NCBI GenBank assembly: GCA_965206975.1
Contig: OZ242253.1
Coordinates: 930,001-994,000, forward strand
Length of the DNA stretch: 64,000 nucleotides
Source: JAAXGI01 sp965206975
GTDB taxonomy: Bacteria > Gemmatimonadota > Gemmatimonadetes > Longimicrobiales > Gaopeijiaceae
Direction: 5' to 3'
A model generated the notes under the pieces. The model was not told where the DNA came from and ran no database searches. It saw only the letters and a program-made list of their open reading frames with translations. Positions 53,290 through 62,186 of this stretch are shown in pieces. How positions within the stretch are numbered: position 1 is the stretch's first letter; each line of letters opens with the position of its first letter. The position numbers and the translations under genes are program-made.

Positions 53290-56079
53290 TTATCGCCGCC
53301 GTCGCTTGGGCTTCTTGATCCCTATCCCAAGGGGTGTGCGCATCTTCTCGTAGAGCATGAACAAGTGCTCAGCGCGTTCACGCTCTGAGGCGAAGCCCGT
53401 GCGGCGATAGAGCCGGTCGACAGCGCGGTCGATCGCCTGGTGCGCGCGGTGCAAGTTAGGCGGCATCAGATCCGGGTCATAAAGGTCCGCCAAGGTGGCG
53501 TCAGGATAGGCGGCACGAGCGTCGAGTACGGCCTTTGCCAAGGACTTGAGCTTGGCCACGTCAGCGTTGGCGGGGGGCATCGGGAAGGTGTTGTAGACGA
53601 CACCGACGGAATACATGTAGTCGCTCTTCATCCGCCCCGTCACGGTACGCATCCAGGCCATGTGCATGGCAGACGTCAGGATCGCAAACTCGGACAGAGT
53701 GGCGTTGAGCAGTAGGCGCAGTTTCTCACTGGGAATGACCGGGGGTTCCAGCCACCCGATGGGCACGTAATCACGTCGTTCAGAGCTGACCTGAGGAATG
53801 ATCAGGAAGGGATGCCCCGGCACGACAGTTACCCCGTAGGATCGCGGAAAGTCTGCCAGCCGTTTTGTCGCGATACGCTTGCTTTGCGCCCGGAATGAGC
53901 GGACGGCGCGAAGCCTTTCGCGAACCATGGATAGTTTACGCAGTTCTTGAGGCGGAATGTCCGCAGTATGGAGGATCCATCGGTCTTGCCGGCGGATGAA
54001 CTCACGCGATCCCGGGAAGGGTCGGAAATACGGTTCAGCATCGGGTTCGCGAACCAGAAACGCGGACTTCCCCTCACTTGAGAAGGTCAGGTTGCCATTC
54101 TCAAGAGGCTGGGTTCCGGTGATCAACTTCTTCATGCCATTGATCGGCCTACTTTCCTCACGGACCGTCAGATGTGGGTCGGCGAGTCCACTGGCGTCGA
54201 ACAGGTACGGCGAGAGTGCGGCGTGTCGGGTTTCCTCCGGATCGCCCTTGATATCGGGATATCTGAACAGGCGCTTTGCCGACCGCACGGCCTCCCGGCC
54301 GTCCAGACCGATGATGACTACGTGCACATGGGCCTGCCCCCGGGCGTCCGATCCCCACGCGAATGTCCGGTGGGCGAAGGCAATCTCTAGCCCATAGCGG
54401 TTGAAGAGGACCGGCCAGAGCTGCGCGACCTGCTCCCCTTGCGTGATCGAATTGGTGGCCACGAAGCCGATCCGGACCGTGGTCCCATGCGAATACTCTC
54501 CCGCCTTGATAAACCATGGGGTCACGTAGTCGAGCGTACCTCCGGTCCCGCCGAGGTCCGCGATTCTCCGCACCTGGGCGCGCTGAGTCTTGCTCTGGTA
54601 CTTCGCACCCCCGAAAGGCGGATTGCCGAACACGAAGGCACATTCCTCCGGCTTCAGTAGTTCGGTCCAGTCGATTTCCAGAGCGTCCCCGTGGAGGATG
54701 TGCGGCGACGTCTGGAGCGGAATCCGCGCGTACGTCTGGCCGAACTCGAGGCTCAGCCGGTTGTTCATGATATGGTCCATCATCCACAGCGCAGTCTCCG
54801 CGATGCGGACCGGAAACTCGCCGATCTCGATCCCGTAGAACTGATCGACATTCACCCGTGACAGCTCGGACGCCAGCGCGTCCAGCTGCCGATCGCCTCG
54901 CAACTTCGGGTGAAGGTCCTTCAATACTTCGATTTCGAGCGACCGAAGCTCCCGATAGGCGATGATCAGGAAATTGCCGCATCCGCAGGCCGGGTCGAAG
55001 AACTGCATCTCACCGAGTTGCGATTGAAATCTGAGCAACGCGGTGCGGCGGCCGTGATCCTTTCGCGCTCTCAGGCGCTCGAACGCATCGCGGAGATCGT
55101 CCATGAACAGCGGCTCGATCACCTTTAGGATGTTCTTCTCGGTCGTGTAGTGCGCGCCCTGCTTGCGGCGCTCCACCGGATCCATGACGGACTGGAACAG
55201 TGCACCAAAGATCGCGGGCGAGATGTTGGACCAATCGAAACGGCAAGCGTCCAGCAGCGCTGTGCGCATCGCTGCGTTGAAGGCTGGGATGCGTAGCGAC
55301 TCCTCGAACAACCGGCCATTGACGTATGGGAAGCGGGCAAGATCCTCGTCGAGCGTCTCTTGGCGTACCTCCTCTGGAGTGTCGAGAACCTGGAACAGTT
55401 CGGCCAGCCGTGATCCGGTGTCCGATCCGTCCGCAGCGGTGCGGTTGTCAAGCAGGTCGAAGAAGATGTCGCGTGGCTCAAAGATGCCGGTGTCGTCGGC
55501 GAAGAGGCAGAACACGGTCCGCACCAGGAAGCGTTCCAGATCGTGGCCTCGATAACCCGCAGCCTCGAGGGCATCGTGAAGCTGCCCCACGAGCTCGGCA
55601 GCTTTGATGTTGACGGGGTCTTGGTCGCGGAACGTGCGGCGCTGCACCCCCAGGATGAAGCCGAACGCCTCGACATGGCTGGGTAGCTCGGCGAGCGGGA
55701 AGGCGACCGTCTCCCGCTCGTCAAGATCGCGAAGCTCGAACGTCTGAAAATCGCTGACCAAGATGTAGCGGGGCCGATCGGCCTCGGGGAGGGCGTCAAA
55801 ATACTCCCCAGCCTGTCCGTAGGCTTTGTCGAGATCGCATCCGGCACTCTTCTGTTCGACGATCAGGACGCCCGGCCAGAACAGGTCGATGAAGCCCCGG
55901 CGATTGCCCAGCTTGGCGACATGCTCCTCGTAGCGTGCGACGGTTCGGCGGCGGACGTCGAACACCTCGAAGAAGTCGTTGTAGAAGCTCTGCGTCTCGC
56001 CCTTCTCGTATGCCGCTTCTCGCCACTCCTCGGCGAAGGATGCGGCACGTACACGCACTTCGTTCCAGGATAGGCGCAT
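53290..56079 (-). CDS. MmeI-type IIG restriction-modification enzyme (nuclease plus adenine methylase)
   Basis: The 929-aa single-chain enzyme has the MmeI layout. The N-terminal PD-(D/E)XK nuclease carries the diagnostic D-X9-EXK as Asp65, Glu75 and Lys77 (FIDLFWPGVLIVEQKSAG). A helical spacer follows at about 160-330. The SAM motif FDPACGCGNF at 361-370 and the catalytic NPPFGG at 486-491 (N6-adenine type) come next, then a target-recognition domain (about 630-800) and a C-terminal helical domain. Such enzymes modify one strand of an asymmetric site and cut about 20 bp away; this one's target cannot be read. It follows higA by 93 bp. Confidence 0.88.
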   Translation of the reverse strand: MRLSWNEVRVRAASFAEEWREAAYEKGETQSFYNDFFEVFDVRRRTVARYEEHVAKLGNRRGFIDLFWPGVLIVEQKSAGCDLDKAYGQAGEYFDALPEADRPRYILVSDFQTFELRDLDERETVAFPLAELPSHVEAFGFILGVQRRTFRDQDPVNIKAAELVGQLHDALEAAGYRGHDLERFLVRTVFCLFADDTGIFEPRDIFFDLLDNRTAADGSDTGSRLAELFQVLDTPEEVRQETLDEDLARFPYVNGRLFEESLRIPAFNAAMRTALLDACRFDWSNISPAIFGALFQSVMDPVERRKQGAHYTTEKNILKVIEPLFMDDLRDAFERLRARKDHGRRTALLRFQSQLGEMQFFDPACGCGNFLIIAYRELRSLEIEVLKDLHPKLRGDRQLDALASELSRVNVDQFYGIEIGEFPVRIAETALWMMDHIMNNRLSLEFGQTYARIPLQTSPHILHGDALEIDWTELLKPEECAFVFGNPPFGGAKYQSKTQRAQVRRIADLGGTGGTLDYVTPWFIKAGEYSHGTTVRIGFVATNSITQGEQVAQLWPVLFNRYGLEIAFAHRTFAWGSDARGQAHVHVVIIGLDGREAVRSAKRLFRYPDIKGDPEETRHAALSPYLFDASGLADPHLTVREESRPINGMKKLITGTQPLENGNLTFSSEGKSAFLVREPDAEPYFRPFPGSREFIRRQDRWILHTADIPPQELRKLSMVRERLRAVRSFRAQSKRIATKRLADFPRSYGVTVVPGHPFLIIPQVSSERRDYVPIGWLEPPVIPSEKLRLLLNATLSEFAILTSAMHMAWMRTVTGRMKSDYMYSVGVVYNTFPMPPANADVAKLKSLAKAVLDARAAYPDATLADLYDPDLMPPNLHRAHQAIDRAVDRLYRRTGFASERERAEHLFMLYEKMRTPLGIGIKKPKRRRR

Positions 56080-56172
56080 CAGCCCGCTCCGCCTCTCGCG
56101 CCCATCACGAGGCGCGGCCCGTCGGCAGGCTGATCGACAGCGAGCGTCCGCATGCGCTCCAGGTCCATAGCG

Positions 56173-56493
56173 TTACCGCGAGACCGGATCGCGCGACCTA
56201 GCATCCTCCTGCCAACCGCGTTCCCTTCGAGCTTGCGCAAGCTCATAGCTCGCCTGCATCCGCATCCAGTGATCGGCCGCCCCCCAGCCAATCGCCTCCA
56301 ATGCGAGAGCCATGTTCGCAGATACGCCAGCCTTGCCGTGCAACAGACGTGATAGCGTGCCCCGCTCACATCCCAGACGCGCCGCCGTCTCGGTCACATT
56401 CCATCCGACCTCGTCCATGCTCTCACGGATCAGTTCGCCTAGGTGCGGAGGGTTCAGCATCGGACCTACGCGATCGCTGTCGGTGTTGTTCAT
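56173..56493 (-). CDS. higA: HigA-family antitoxin / HTH regulator
   Basis: The 106-aa protein has a helix-turn-helix with VTETAARLGCERGTLSRLLH near residue 33 and the HigA-style tail SANMALALEAIGWG. It pairs with the HigB-like toxin encoded 18 bp upstream and probably represses their shared promoter. It lies directly upstream of the MmeI-type enzyme in the same direction, so it might also act as a controller of restriction. ATG at 56493 is the start. Confidence 0.85.
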   Translation of the reverse strand: MNNTDSDRVGPMLNPPHLGELIRESMDEVGWNVTETAARLGCERGTLSRLLHGKAGVSANMALALEAIGWGAADHWMRMQASYELAQARRERGWQEDARSRDPVSR

Positions 56494-56511
56494 GCTCCGT
56501 CCTCCTTCCCA

Positions 56512-56784
56512 TCAGTGGTAGTCGACCAAGTCCACGTCCACAGCTTCACCGTCCTCGAAGCGGAACACCACGCGCCAGTTGCCCGATACGCGCACACTCC
56601 ACTGGCCCGCTCGGCTGCCCTTCAGCGGATGCAGCCGAAAACCGGGTGCGTCAGCGCTACCGGGATGCGTCGCTTCTTGCAGCCGGAATAGAATGCGTCG
56701 AAGCCGTGGCACCAGATTTGCCAGCAGCCGAGCCCAGTCATCCTGCTCGTGCAGCGCCCGCAGTCCCTTGTGCCTGATCTTCAT
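56512..56784 (-). CDS. higB: HigB-family toxin
   Basis: The 90-aa protein has the RelE/HigB fold pattern: MKIRHKGLRALHEQDDWARL, later GFRLHPLKGSRAGQWSVRVS near residue 49 and NWRVVFRFEDGEAVDVDLVDYH at the end, with the Arg-rich core used for ribosome-dependent mRNA cleavage. Toxin before antitoxin is the HigBA gene order. ATG at 56784 matches homologue starts; an earlier in-frame GTG/ATG would add a few residues. Confidence 0.85.
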   Translation of the reverse strand: MKIRHKGLRALHEQDDWARLLANLVPRLRRILFRLQEATHPGSADAPGFRLHPLKGSRAGQWSVRVSGNWRVVFRFEDGEAVDVDLVDYH

Positions 56785-56806
56785 AGACCTACTGTAGCGC
56801 GTCACG

Positions 56807-56950
56807 TCACGCGCCGCTAGCGTTGTCCAGGTTCGGAAGCCTGAATTGCCGAAGGCTTGGCGGCGCGATCTGGTCGGCTCCCGGTTCCTCCCCGGTCCTG
56901 AGCCGGTCCAAGTAGTCGGCCCATGCCTGCATCAACCACGGTCGATAGCG
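56807..56950 (-). pseudogene. C-terminal remnant of a second tyrosine integrase
   Basis: Read leftward, the frame gives LMQAWADYLDRLRTGEEPG and then a divergent tail to a stop near 56807. This matches the C-terminus of the intact integrase (MMQAWADYLDRLRAGDELEG), with DNA identity over about 40 bp. Upstream of about 56950 the homology ends and the frame is blocked. So an older integrase gene of the same family once lay here, in the same orientation. Confidence 0.75.
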
Positions 56951-57456
56951 AACCACGCCTCAGCGAATCCCTGCCCTGCCCAATTGTGAATCGGCTCCCT
57001 GCGTCGTACTCACAGTCTGATGCGGCCAATAGGCCCGCGATTCTAAGCGATCCCGCACTGCACTCCCAGAGAGGCACTTCGATTGCCAGGGGCGGGTGCT
57101 GGATCAGCCGGTGACCAGCAGCGCTTCAGCGCGCCTGTCCCCTCCGCACAATTCTCCGTTTCAACACCCACCTGCACAACCGGTACTCTTGGCTGTGCCC
57201 CGGCAGGTTCCGGGCTAGACGCCAAGAGCCCTCCGATTCCAGGGGATGCCCGATGGCCTTGCGGCGGCGTTCCAAGAGACGGGTGGGGCAAGCTCGGAAG
57301 CGGCGGGGCCCATCCCGCCGACCGCGCCACACGCGTCGGACGGGCAGCTCACGCAAAGAAGCGACAACGCATTCGCGAGAATGCCTTCTAAGCGCGCATG
57401 CGTGCGGTTACTCCTGATGTGAGTTCGCCGATCAGGGCGACGTGCCGGATGGATGC
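56951..57456. other. 506-bp region without a gene
   Basis: Lies between the integrase remnant and the primase-helicase. Open frames are short and not convincing. The second copy of the 22-bp repeat is at 57414-57435. Confidence 0.4.
57414..57435. repeat. 22-bp repeat, copy 2
   Basis: CTGATGTGAGTTCGCCGATCAG, direct copy (19 of 22) of 52314-52335, immediately downstream of the primase-helicase stop. Confidence 0.5.
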
Positions 57457-59919
57457 TCAGAAGCCAGCCCCTTGTGAACCATTGAGGCGTTCGACGCTGT
57501 AGCCGAGGCTCCGGTAACCCGTGATTCGTTTCTCACTCATGCGCCGCAGCACCTGCACGGCTTCGTCGACATAGTCGTAGACGCGCACCTCGTGCTTCTC
57601 GGGATGCAACCGATGGAGGCGCCCGACGTACTGCGTGAGCGTTCCCTTCCAAGAGAGCGGCATGGTCAAGAACAGCGTGTCGAGGCGGGCATCGTCGAAC
57701 CCTTCACCAACGTAGCGGCCCGTCGCGACCAGAACCCGTTCCTCCGCTTCCGGAATCTCCTCAAGGCGCTGCATAATCTCGCGACGCTGCCTGGTCCCCA
57801 TGCCTCCGCGCAGAACGAGCACGTTCCGGGCCAAGCGGTCGAGCCTCTCGGCAAGATGCCGGGTGTGTTCCCTACGCTCAGTGAGAACGATTGGCGAGCG
57901 GCCGGCCTCAAGCGCCACCAGCACATCGTCAACGATCAGGGCGTTACGTGCCTCGTCCGCAGCCAGCGCGGCATAGACCTGTTGGATCGGCGGTCGCTCG
58001 CCGTCCGTGCCTGCTGGTAGCCGGAACAAAGTCGGGCGCAGGATCGCTCGGTGTTCAAAGGGACGCTGTCGGGCCTGCGCCCTGGCGCTCGCCCGGTACC
58101 GGACCGCGCCGCACTGCATGAAGATGATCGGATGGTGGCCGTCCCGGCGCACGACAGTCGCCGATAGCCCGGACACATACCTGGCTTTGGCGCGGCGCGC
58201 CACCGCCTCGAAGCTGACGGCTGAGAGATGGTGGCATTCATCGACCACGAGATGCCCGTAGTCGGCAACGATGTCGTCCACCTCGTTGTTGCGCACGAGG
58301 CTTTGGATCATCGCGACATCGACGAGACCACCCGGCTTGCGCTTGCCGCCGCCTACCTGGCCGATGGAGGATGCGGGAAGATCGAGGAACGCCGCGAGCT
58401 GCGCGATCCATTGATCCATGAGCTGTCTACGGTGGACCAGCACGAGTGTGCTGGTGGAGCGTGAGGCGATAACCGATGCGGCGACGACCGTCTTACCGAA
58501 CCCGGTTGCCGCCGCGAGGACGCCTATCTCGTGCTGCAACAGCGCATCGGCGGCCGCGTTCTGTTCAAGGGTCAATTCTCCGAGAAAGGAAGTCTCGACC
58601 GGACGGCCGGGGTTGCGCACGTCGCGTAGACGCACACGAATCCCCAGCTCTCTCAGCGCCGACTCCATTGCCTCACAGCAGCCCCGCGGCAGAGCGATGT
58701 GATGCGAGAGCAATTCTGCGCAGGCCACGATCCGGGGAATGCCAAAGGTGGAGCGCCGCATAGCTTGCGCGCTGAAGTATGCCGGGTTCTGGAAGGCCGC
58801 GAGACGGATGAGACGGTTGACCAGGCCGGCCGGGAGTCCGGCACGCGGGATGTAGACCTGGTCGCCTAGCACCGCGTCGATCTGCTCTGGCATCGATCCG
58901 ACGATCTCGGGTAGTGGTCGGCGCAGCGAAGGCGGCGCCGTCCAGGGCTCCTCGTCCTCGTCTTCAAGCGGCAAGCGCAAACCCGTGACGCGGCCCTGTC
59001 GGCTAGCTTCGTCGGCGATCGCCGTGGCCTCTGCCACGGACAGGCGGTGAAGCGACGAGAGAAACGCCCATTGGTCTGCATGGGGCTCGAAATCGTCGCC
59101 GAGGAACAGGCTGTTGCCGTCCTTGCGGGGGCCGCCCTGGAGGGGTAGAGCGATGAGGTTGCCGAGACCGCCTGCCGGCAGCGTGTCCTGGCTCGGAAAG
59201 AAGCGATCATAGGACCCAAAACCGATATCAGGTCTGCACTCCATGGCTTCTGTCAGTAGATGGGTGCCGAGGCGGCGGGCGAGCGAGGCCGGCACGGGGT
59301 TGTCAAAGAAGACCCAGACATGCCCACCGTTGCCCGAACGAGAGCGTTCCAGAGCCGCCGGAATCCGCTTCGACCGGCAGGTTCCGAGGAAGGCCTGTGC
59401 GTCCTGTCGCCATGTCTTCTTGTCGAAATCGGCGGCGAAAAACCAGCAGCAGCCGTCCGCCCGGATAGGATAGACGCCGATCGTGTAACGGCCGCGCAAG
59501 TGCCCCTCGATAACCTCGTCTGTCACGGGCAGGAAGGCCTGGTGGGGGCAGGCTCCGCACTTGACCTTTGGTTTGCCGCATATCCGCGGTTTCCATTCGT
59601 TACCGCACACTGGCGCATAGCCGGCCTTCCCGGTCCGGGTGTTCTCCCAGCGCCTCGGAAACACGTCCTCGCGGCCGCAGAATAGCGCCCGGAACAGGGC
59701 GATCTTCTCGATTGCCGCCGATCGGTTGGTCACCGGTCCCGCAAGCCGCTCGCTACGCCGAGGCACCGATCCCGTCGCCTCAAGCTCGCCAAGTCGAGCG
59801 TTGAGCTCGGCCGTCTCGGCCGCAAGCCGAGCTAGACGTTCGCGAATGCGCGCAGCTTCGTGCCTGTGAGAATCCTCGTGCGCCAACGCCGTCTCCTTTT
59901 TTTTCCCGGTCGCCGACAT
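57457..59919 (-). CDS. TOTE-type archaeo-eukaryotic primase fused to a DEAD/DEAH-type SF2 helicase
   Basis: The 820-aa protein has an N-terminal coiled coil (about 15-48) and a Cys-rich segment (Cys105, 114, 121, 124). An AEP primase domain follows, with metal-binding FAADFDKK at 161-168, SGNGGHVWVFF at 195-205 and FPSQDTLPAGGLGNLIALP near 241. The SF2 helicase has Walker A AATGFGKTV at 470-478, DECH at 560-563 and a motif VI-like GRLHRLHPEKHEV near 770. Known TOTE proteins are proposed to sense or copy invading DNA in conflict systems. ATG at 59919 is the start; a run of eight A followed by GGAG suggests a TTG start at codon 12 as an alternative. No partner nuclease or TA gene lies adjacent. 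Confidence 0.8.
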   Translation of the reverse strand: MSATGKKKETALAHEDSHRHEAARIRERLARLAAETAELNARLGELEATGSVPRRSERLAGPVTNRSAAIEKIALFRALFCGREDVFPRRWENTRTGKAGYAPVCGNEWKPRICGKPKVKCGACPHQAFLPVTDEVIEGHLRGRYTIGVYPIRADGCCWFFAADFDKKTWRQDAQAFLGTCRSKRIPAALERSRSGNGGHVWVFFDNPVPASLARRLGTHLLTEAMECRPDIGFGSYDRFFPSQDTLPAGGLGNLIALPLQGGPRKDGNSLFLGDDFEPHADQWAFLSSLHRLSVAEATAIADEASRQGRVTGLRLPLEDEDEEPWTAPPSLRRPLPEIVGSMPEQIDAVLGDQVYIPRAGLPAGLVNRLIRLAAFQNPAYFSAQAMRRSTFGIPRIVACAELLSHHIALPRGCCEAMESALRELGIRVRLRDVRNPGRPVETSFLGELTLEQNAAADALLQHEIGVLAAATGFGKTVVAASVIASRSTSTLVLVHRRQLMDQWIAQLAAFLDLPASSIGQVGGGKRKPGGLVDVAMIQSLVRNNEVDDIVADYGHLVVDECHHLSAVSFEAVARRAKARYVSGLSATVVRRDGHHPIIFMQCGAVRYRASARAQARQRPFEHRAILRPTLFRLPAGTDGERPPIQQVYAALAADEARNALIVDDVLVALEAGRSPIVLTERREHTRHLAERLDRLARNVLVLRGGMGTRQRREIMQRLEEIPEAEERVLVATGRYVGEGFDDARLDTLFLTMPLSWKGTLTQYVGRLHRLHPEKHEVRVYDYVDEAVQVLRRMSEKRITGYRSLGYSVERLNGSQGAGF

Positions 59920-60469
59920 CGCCGACAGACGCAGAAATAGTCCTTTGCGATCCGAACTGTGCGCGAGCGGTCAACTCCAGCCGTCATAGGACGGTTATCC
60001 GAAATTGGACAATCGCCGTCCGAACCCGGCCACCGAGTCGCGCTGTGCTCATCGACAAGTGGCTCCCAACAGCTCAACATCATCCGGAGCACGGATCATC
60101 ATGCTGGCTGTCGGGCCGTTATCATGCCATCACGCAGACGATCGAGCAGTTCGGGATTCGCAAGGCCGTTGGTTCCCCTACGCTCCGGCTGCACGTCCTG
60201 GTCCTGGAGTAAGCCGTCAGCCTTGCCATCTCGGCGTCGACGAGCTGGCAAGTCGCTCCGTTCTTCACCCCGGGCCGACCGATCTTCCTAAGCTAGCTCT
60301 GGATGCCGGCTTCCGGCTTTCGCTTGTCTTGTTCACGAGCGTCCTGACGCTACGGCTGTCGAGGACCGACAGAATGACAGCCTCCCAGCGCACGCGCGTA
60401 GATAGCGCTAGCTACGGCACCAACGGACAGGACATATCGCCTCGGTCTTGCCCGGACCGATTGGTGGGA
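59920..60469. other. 550-bp region without a gene
   Basis: Upstream of the primase-helicase and downstream of the integrase. Frames are short or poorly coding. No promoter could be picked out with confidence. Confidence 0.4.
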
Positions 60470-61732
60470 TTAGTCCGGCGGATGGATGCGGACGTTCCCA
60501 AGTGCCCTACGGCGGGTGCCCTTGCCCTCGAGTTCGTCGCCTGCCCTGAGCCGGTCCAGATAGTCTGCCCAAGCTTGCATCATCTGCCTCCGTTCGGGCA
60601 AGAACGCCGTCCGGTTGTAGGCGCGTCCGTTGGGATCGCGCACCGCATGGGCCAGCTGGTGCTCGATGATGTCGGGCCGGAAGCCCAACACCTCGTCCAG
60701 GATGGTCCTCGCCATGGCCCGGAAGCCATGCATCGTCATCCGATCCGGGGGAATGTCCAGCGCCCTCAGCGCCGCCCAGAGAGTGGTTTCGGCCATCGGC
60801 CGATCCTGGCTCGGATAGCGGGCATTGGGGAAGACGTACCGGCCGTGTCCGGTCAGAGGATACAGTTCGCGAAGGATCTCGACCGCCTGACGCGCGAGGG
60901 GCACGACATGCGGCGTGTCGGTCTTGGTGACCGTGTAGCGCCACTCGGCCGTGTCCAGGTCGATGTCGGCCCACCCGGCCCTGCGCAGCTCTCCGGGCCG
61001 CACGAAAACGAGCGGCGCCAGACGCAAAGCACACCGCACCGGCAACGTCCCCGGGTAGCCGTCCAGGACCCGTAGCAACGGGCCGACGTCCTTCGGATCG
61101 GTGATCGCGGCAAGGTGCTTGGTCTTGGCCGGCGGCAGGGCTCCACGCAAGTCCCACGACACGTCCCGGTCGGCCCGTCCGGTCGCGACCGCATAGCGGA
61201 ACACCCGCCCACAGATTTGAAGCGTGCTGTGCGCCATTCTCAGGGCACCCCGTTCTTCGATCCGGCGCACGACGGCCAACAGCTCCGGCGCCTTAAGCGC
61301 GGCGATCGGCTCAGCTCCGATCCAGGGAAAAACATCGCGTTCCAGCTGGCCAAGGACCCGGTCGGCATGGCGTGTGGTCCAGTTGGGCGAGTGCTTGGCC
61401 AGCCATTCCCGAGCCACAGCCTCGAAGCTGTCTCGAGCCCACTGGCGTTTCGCCTGCTTCTGGGCCTTGCGGTAGGCGCTTGGGTCAATGTCTCGCGCCA
61501 GGAGCTTGCGGGCTTCGTCGCGCCGCTCGCGGGCGAGCTTCAACGGCACCTCGGGATAGATACCGAGCGAGATGCGCTTCTCCTTGTCGGCGAAACGGTA
61601 CTTGAGGCGCCAGGCCTTGGTACCGCGCGGGGCGATCTCGAGATACAAGCCGCGGCTGTCGTAGAGCTTGCGAGGCTTGTCGCGGGGCTGGGCCTGCCGG
61701 ATGGCGACATCGGTGAGCGGCATATGGGGCAA
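60470..61732 (-). CDS. P4-type tyrosine integrase with N-terminal arm-binding domain (DUF4102)
   Basis: The 420-aa integrase has an N-terminal DUF4102 arm-binding domain (PLTDVAIRQAQPRDKPRKLYD to RISLGIYPEVPLKLARERR), a core-binding region (about 105-200) and the catalytic domain. Catalytic Arg: FVRPGELRRAGW near residue 246. His-x-x-Arg: MTMHGFRAMARTIL near 340. Nucleophilic Tyr: RAYNRTAF near 377. All conserved residues are in place, so it looks active. It lies at the right edge of the island and reads into it; paired GC(C)CCC motifs sit just upstream. ATG at 61732 is the start. Confidence 0.9.
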   Translation of the reverse strand: MPHMPLTDVAIRQAQPRDKPRKLYDSRGLYLEIAPRGTKAWRLKYRFADKEKRISLGIYPEVPLKLARERRDEARKLLARDIDPSAYRKAQKQAKRQWARDSFEAVAREWLAKHSPNWTTRHADRVLGQLERDVFPWIGAEPIAALKAPELLAVVRRIEERGALRMAHSTLQICGRVFRYAVATGRADRDVSWDLRGALPPAKTKHLAAITDPKDVGPLLRVLDGYPGTLPVRCALRLAPLVFVRPGELRRAGWADIDLDTAEWRYTVTKTDTPHVVPLARQAVEILRELYPLTGHGRYVFPNARYPSQDRPMAETTLWAALRALDIPPDRMTMHGFRAMARTILDEVLGFRPDIIEHQLAHAVRDPNGRAYNRTAFLPERRQMMQAWADYLDRLRAGDELEGKGTRRRALGNVRIHPPD

Positions 61733-62186
61733 TAGTTGAGGGTATGGAGTCTATGCCCCCGAATACTGCCCCCAAAATATCGTAGCTGTCAAGGGGTTGG
61801 ACGGAGCGATGCGAAACGCCAGTAGTAGGTCAAATCCTTATATAACATGGAATAACAGAGTCTATCTGAATCCTATTGGATCCTGAAAGGGCCTTGTCGT
61901 CGAACGCTTCATTCAAACGCGCCCGGAGGAGTGTATCTGCCTCGACGCCTTCGAGAGTCACGACTAAGCCGGATACAATATCGGCCGTTCATGGGCGACC
62001 AGAATCGAAAGCGGCTCCTGGATCGCCGCGGGTACCGGACCCCGGCTCAGGGTGTCGGCCCAGCGCTCTTCGTATCGAGTCGAGTGCCGCACAGTGGCAG
62101 ACGGATCTGTGAAAGCTCCGAAAAGCGACGCTGTTGTTCCGGCAGAGTGAGCCATTGCGTCGCTGAGCTTGTGGTCCCGGTAGCGC
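61733..62186. other. 454-bp region without a gene; right edge of the island
   Basis: Upstream region of the integrase, containing the paired GCCCCC motifs (61755-61773) and an AT-rich stretch near 61836-61870. No tRNA gene was found here, so the attachment site is not the usual tRNA 3' end, or lies outside what I can recognise. Confidence 0.4.
61754..61776. other. Paired GCCCCC motif, probable integrase arm-type sites (right)
   Basis: TGCCCCC at 61754 and TGCCCCC at 61767 lie 13 bp apart, 22-35 bp upstream of the integrase start. A matching pair lies at 29658-29680. The inferred role is binding by the integrase N-terminal domain. Confidence 0.4.

Noticed and set aside
57083..57391. A plus-strand 102-codon frame in the gap
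   Set aside because: No ribosome binding site, no family resemblance, and low-complexity content.
61733..62186. tRNA gene as the integrase attachment site
   Set aside because: I looked for a T-loop and acceptor pairing near the integrase and at 29555-29700 and found none that folds. The att site may be of another type.
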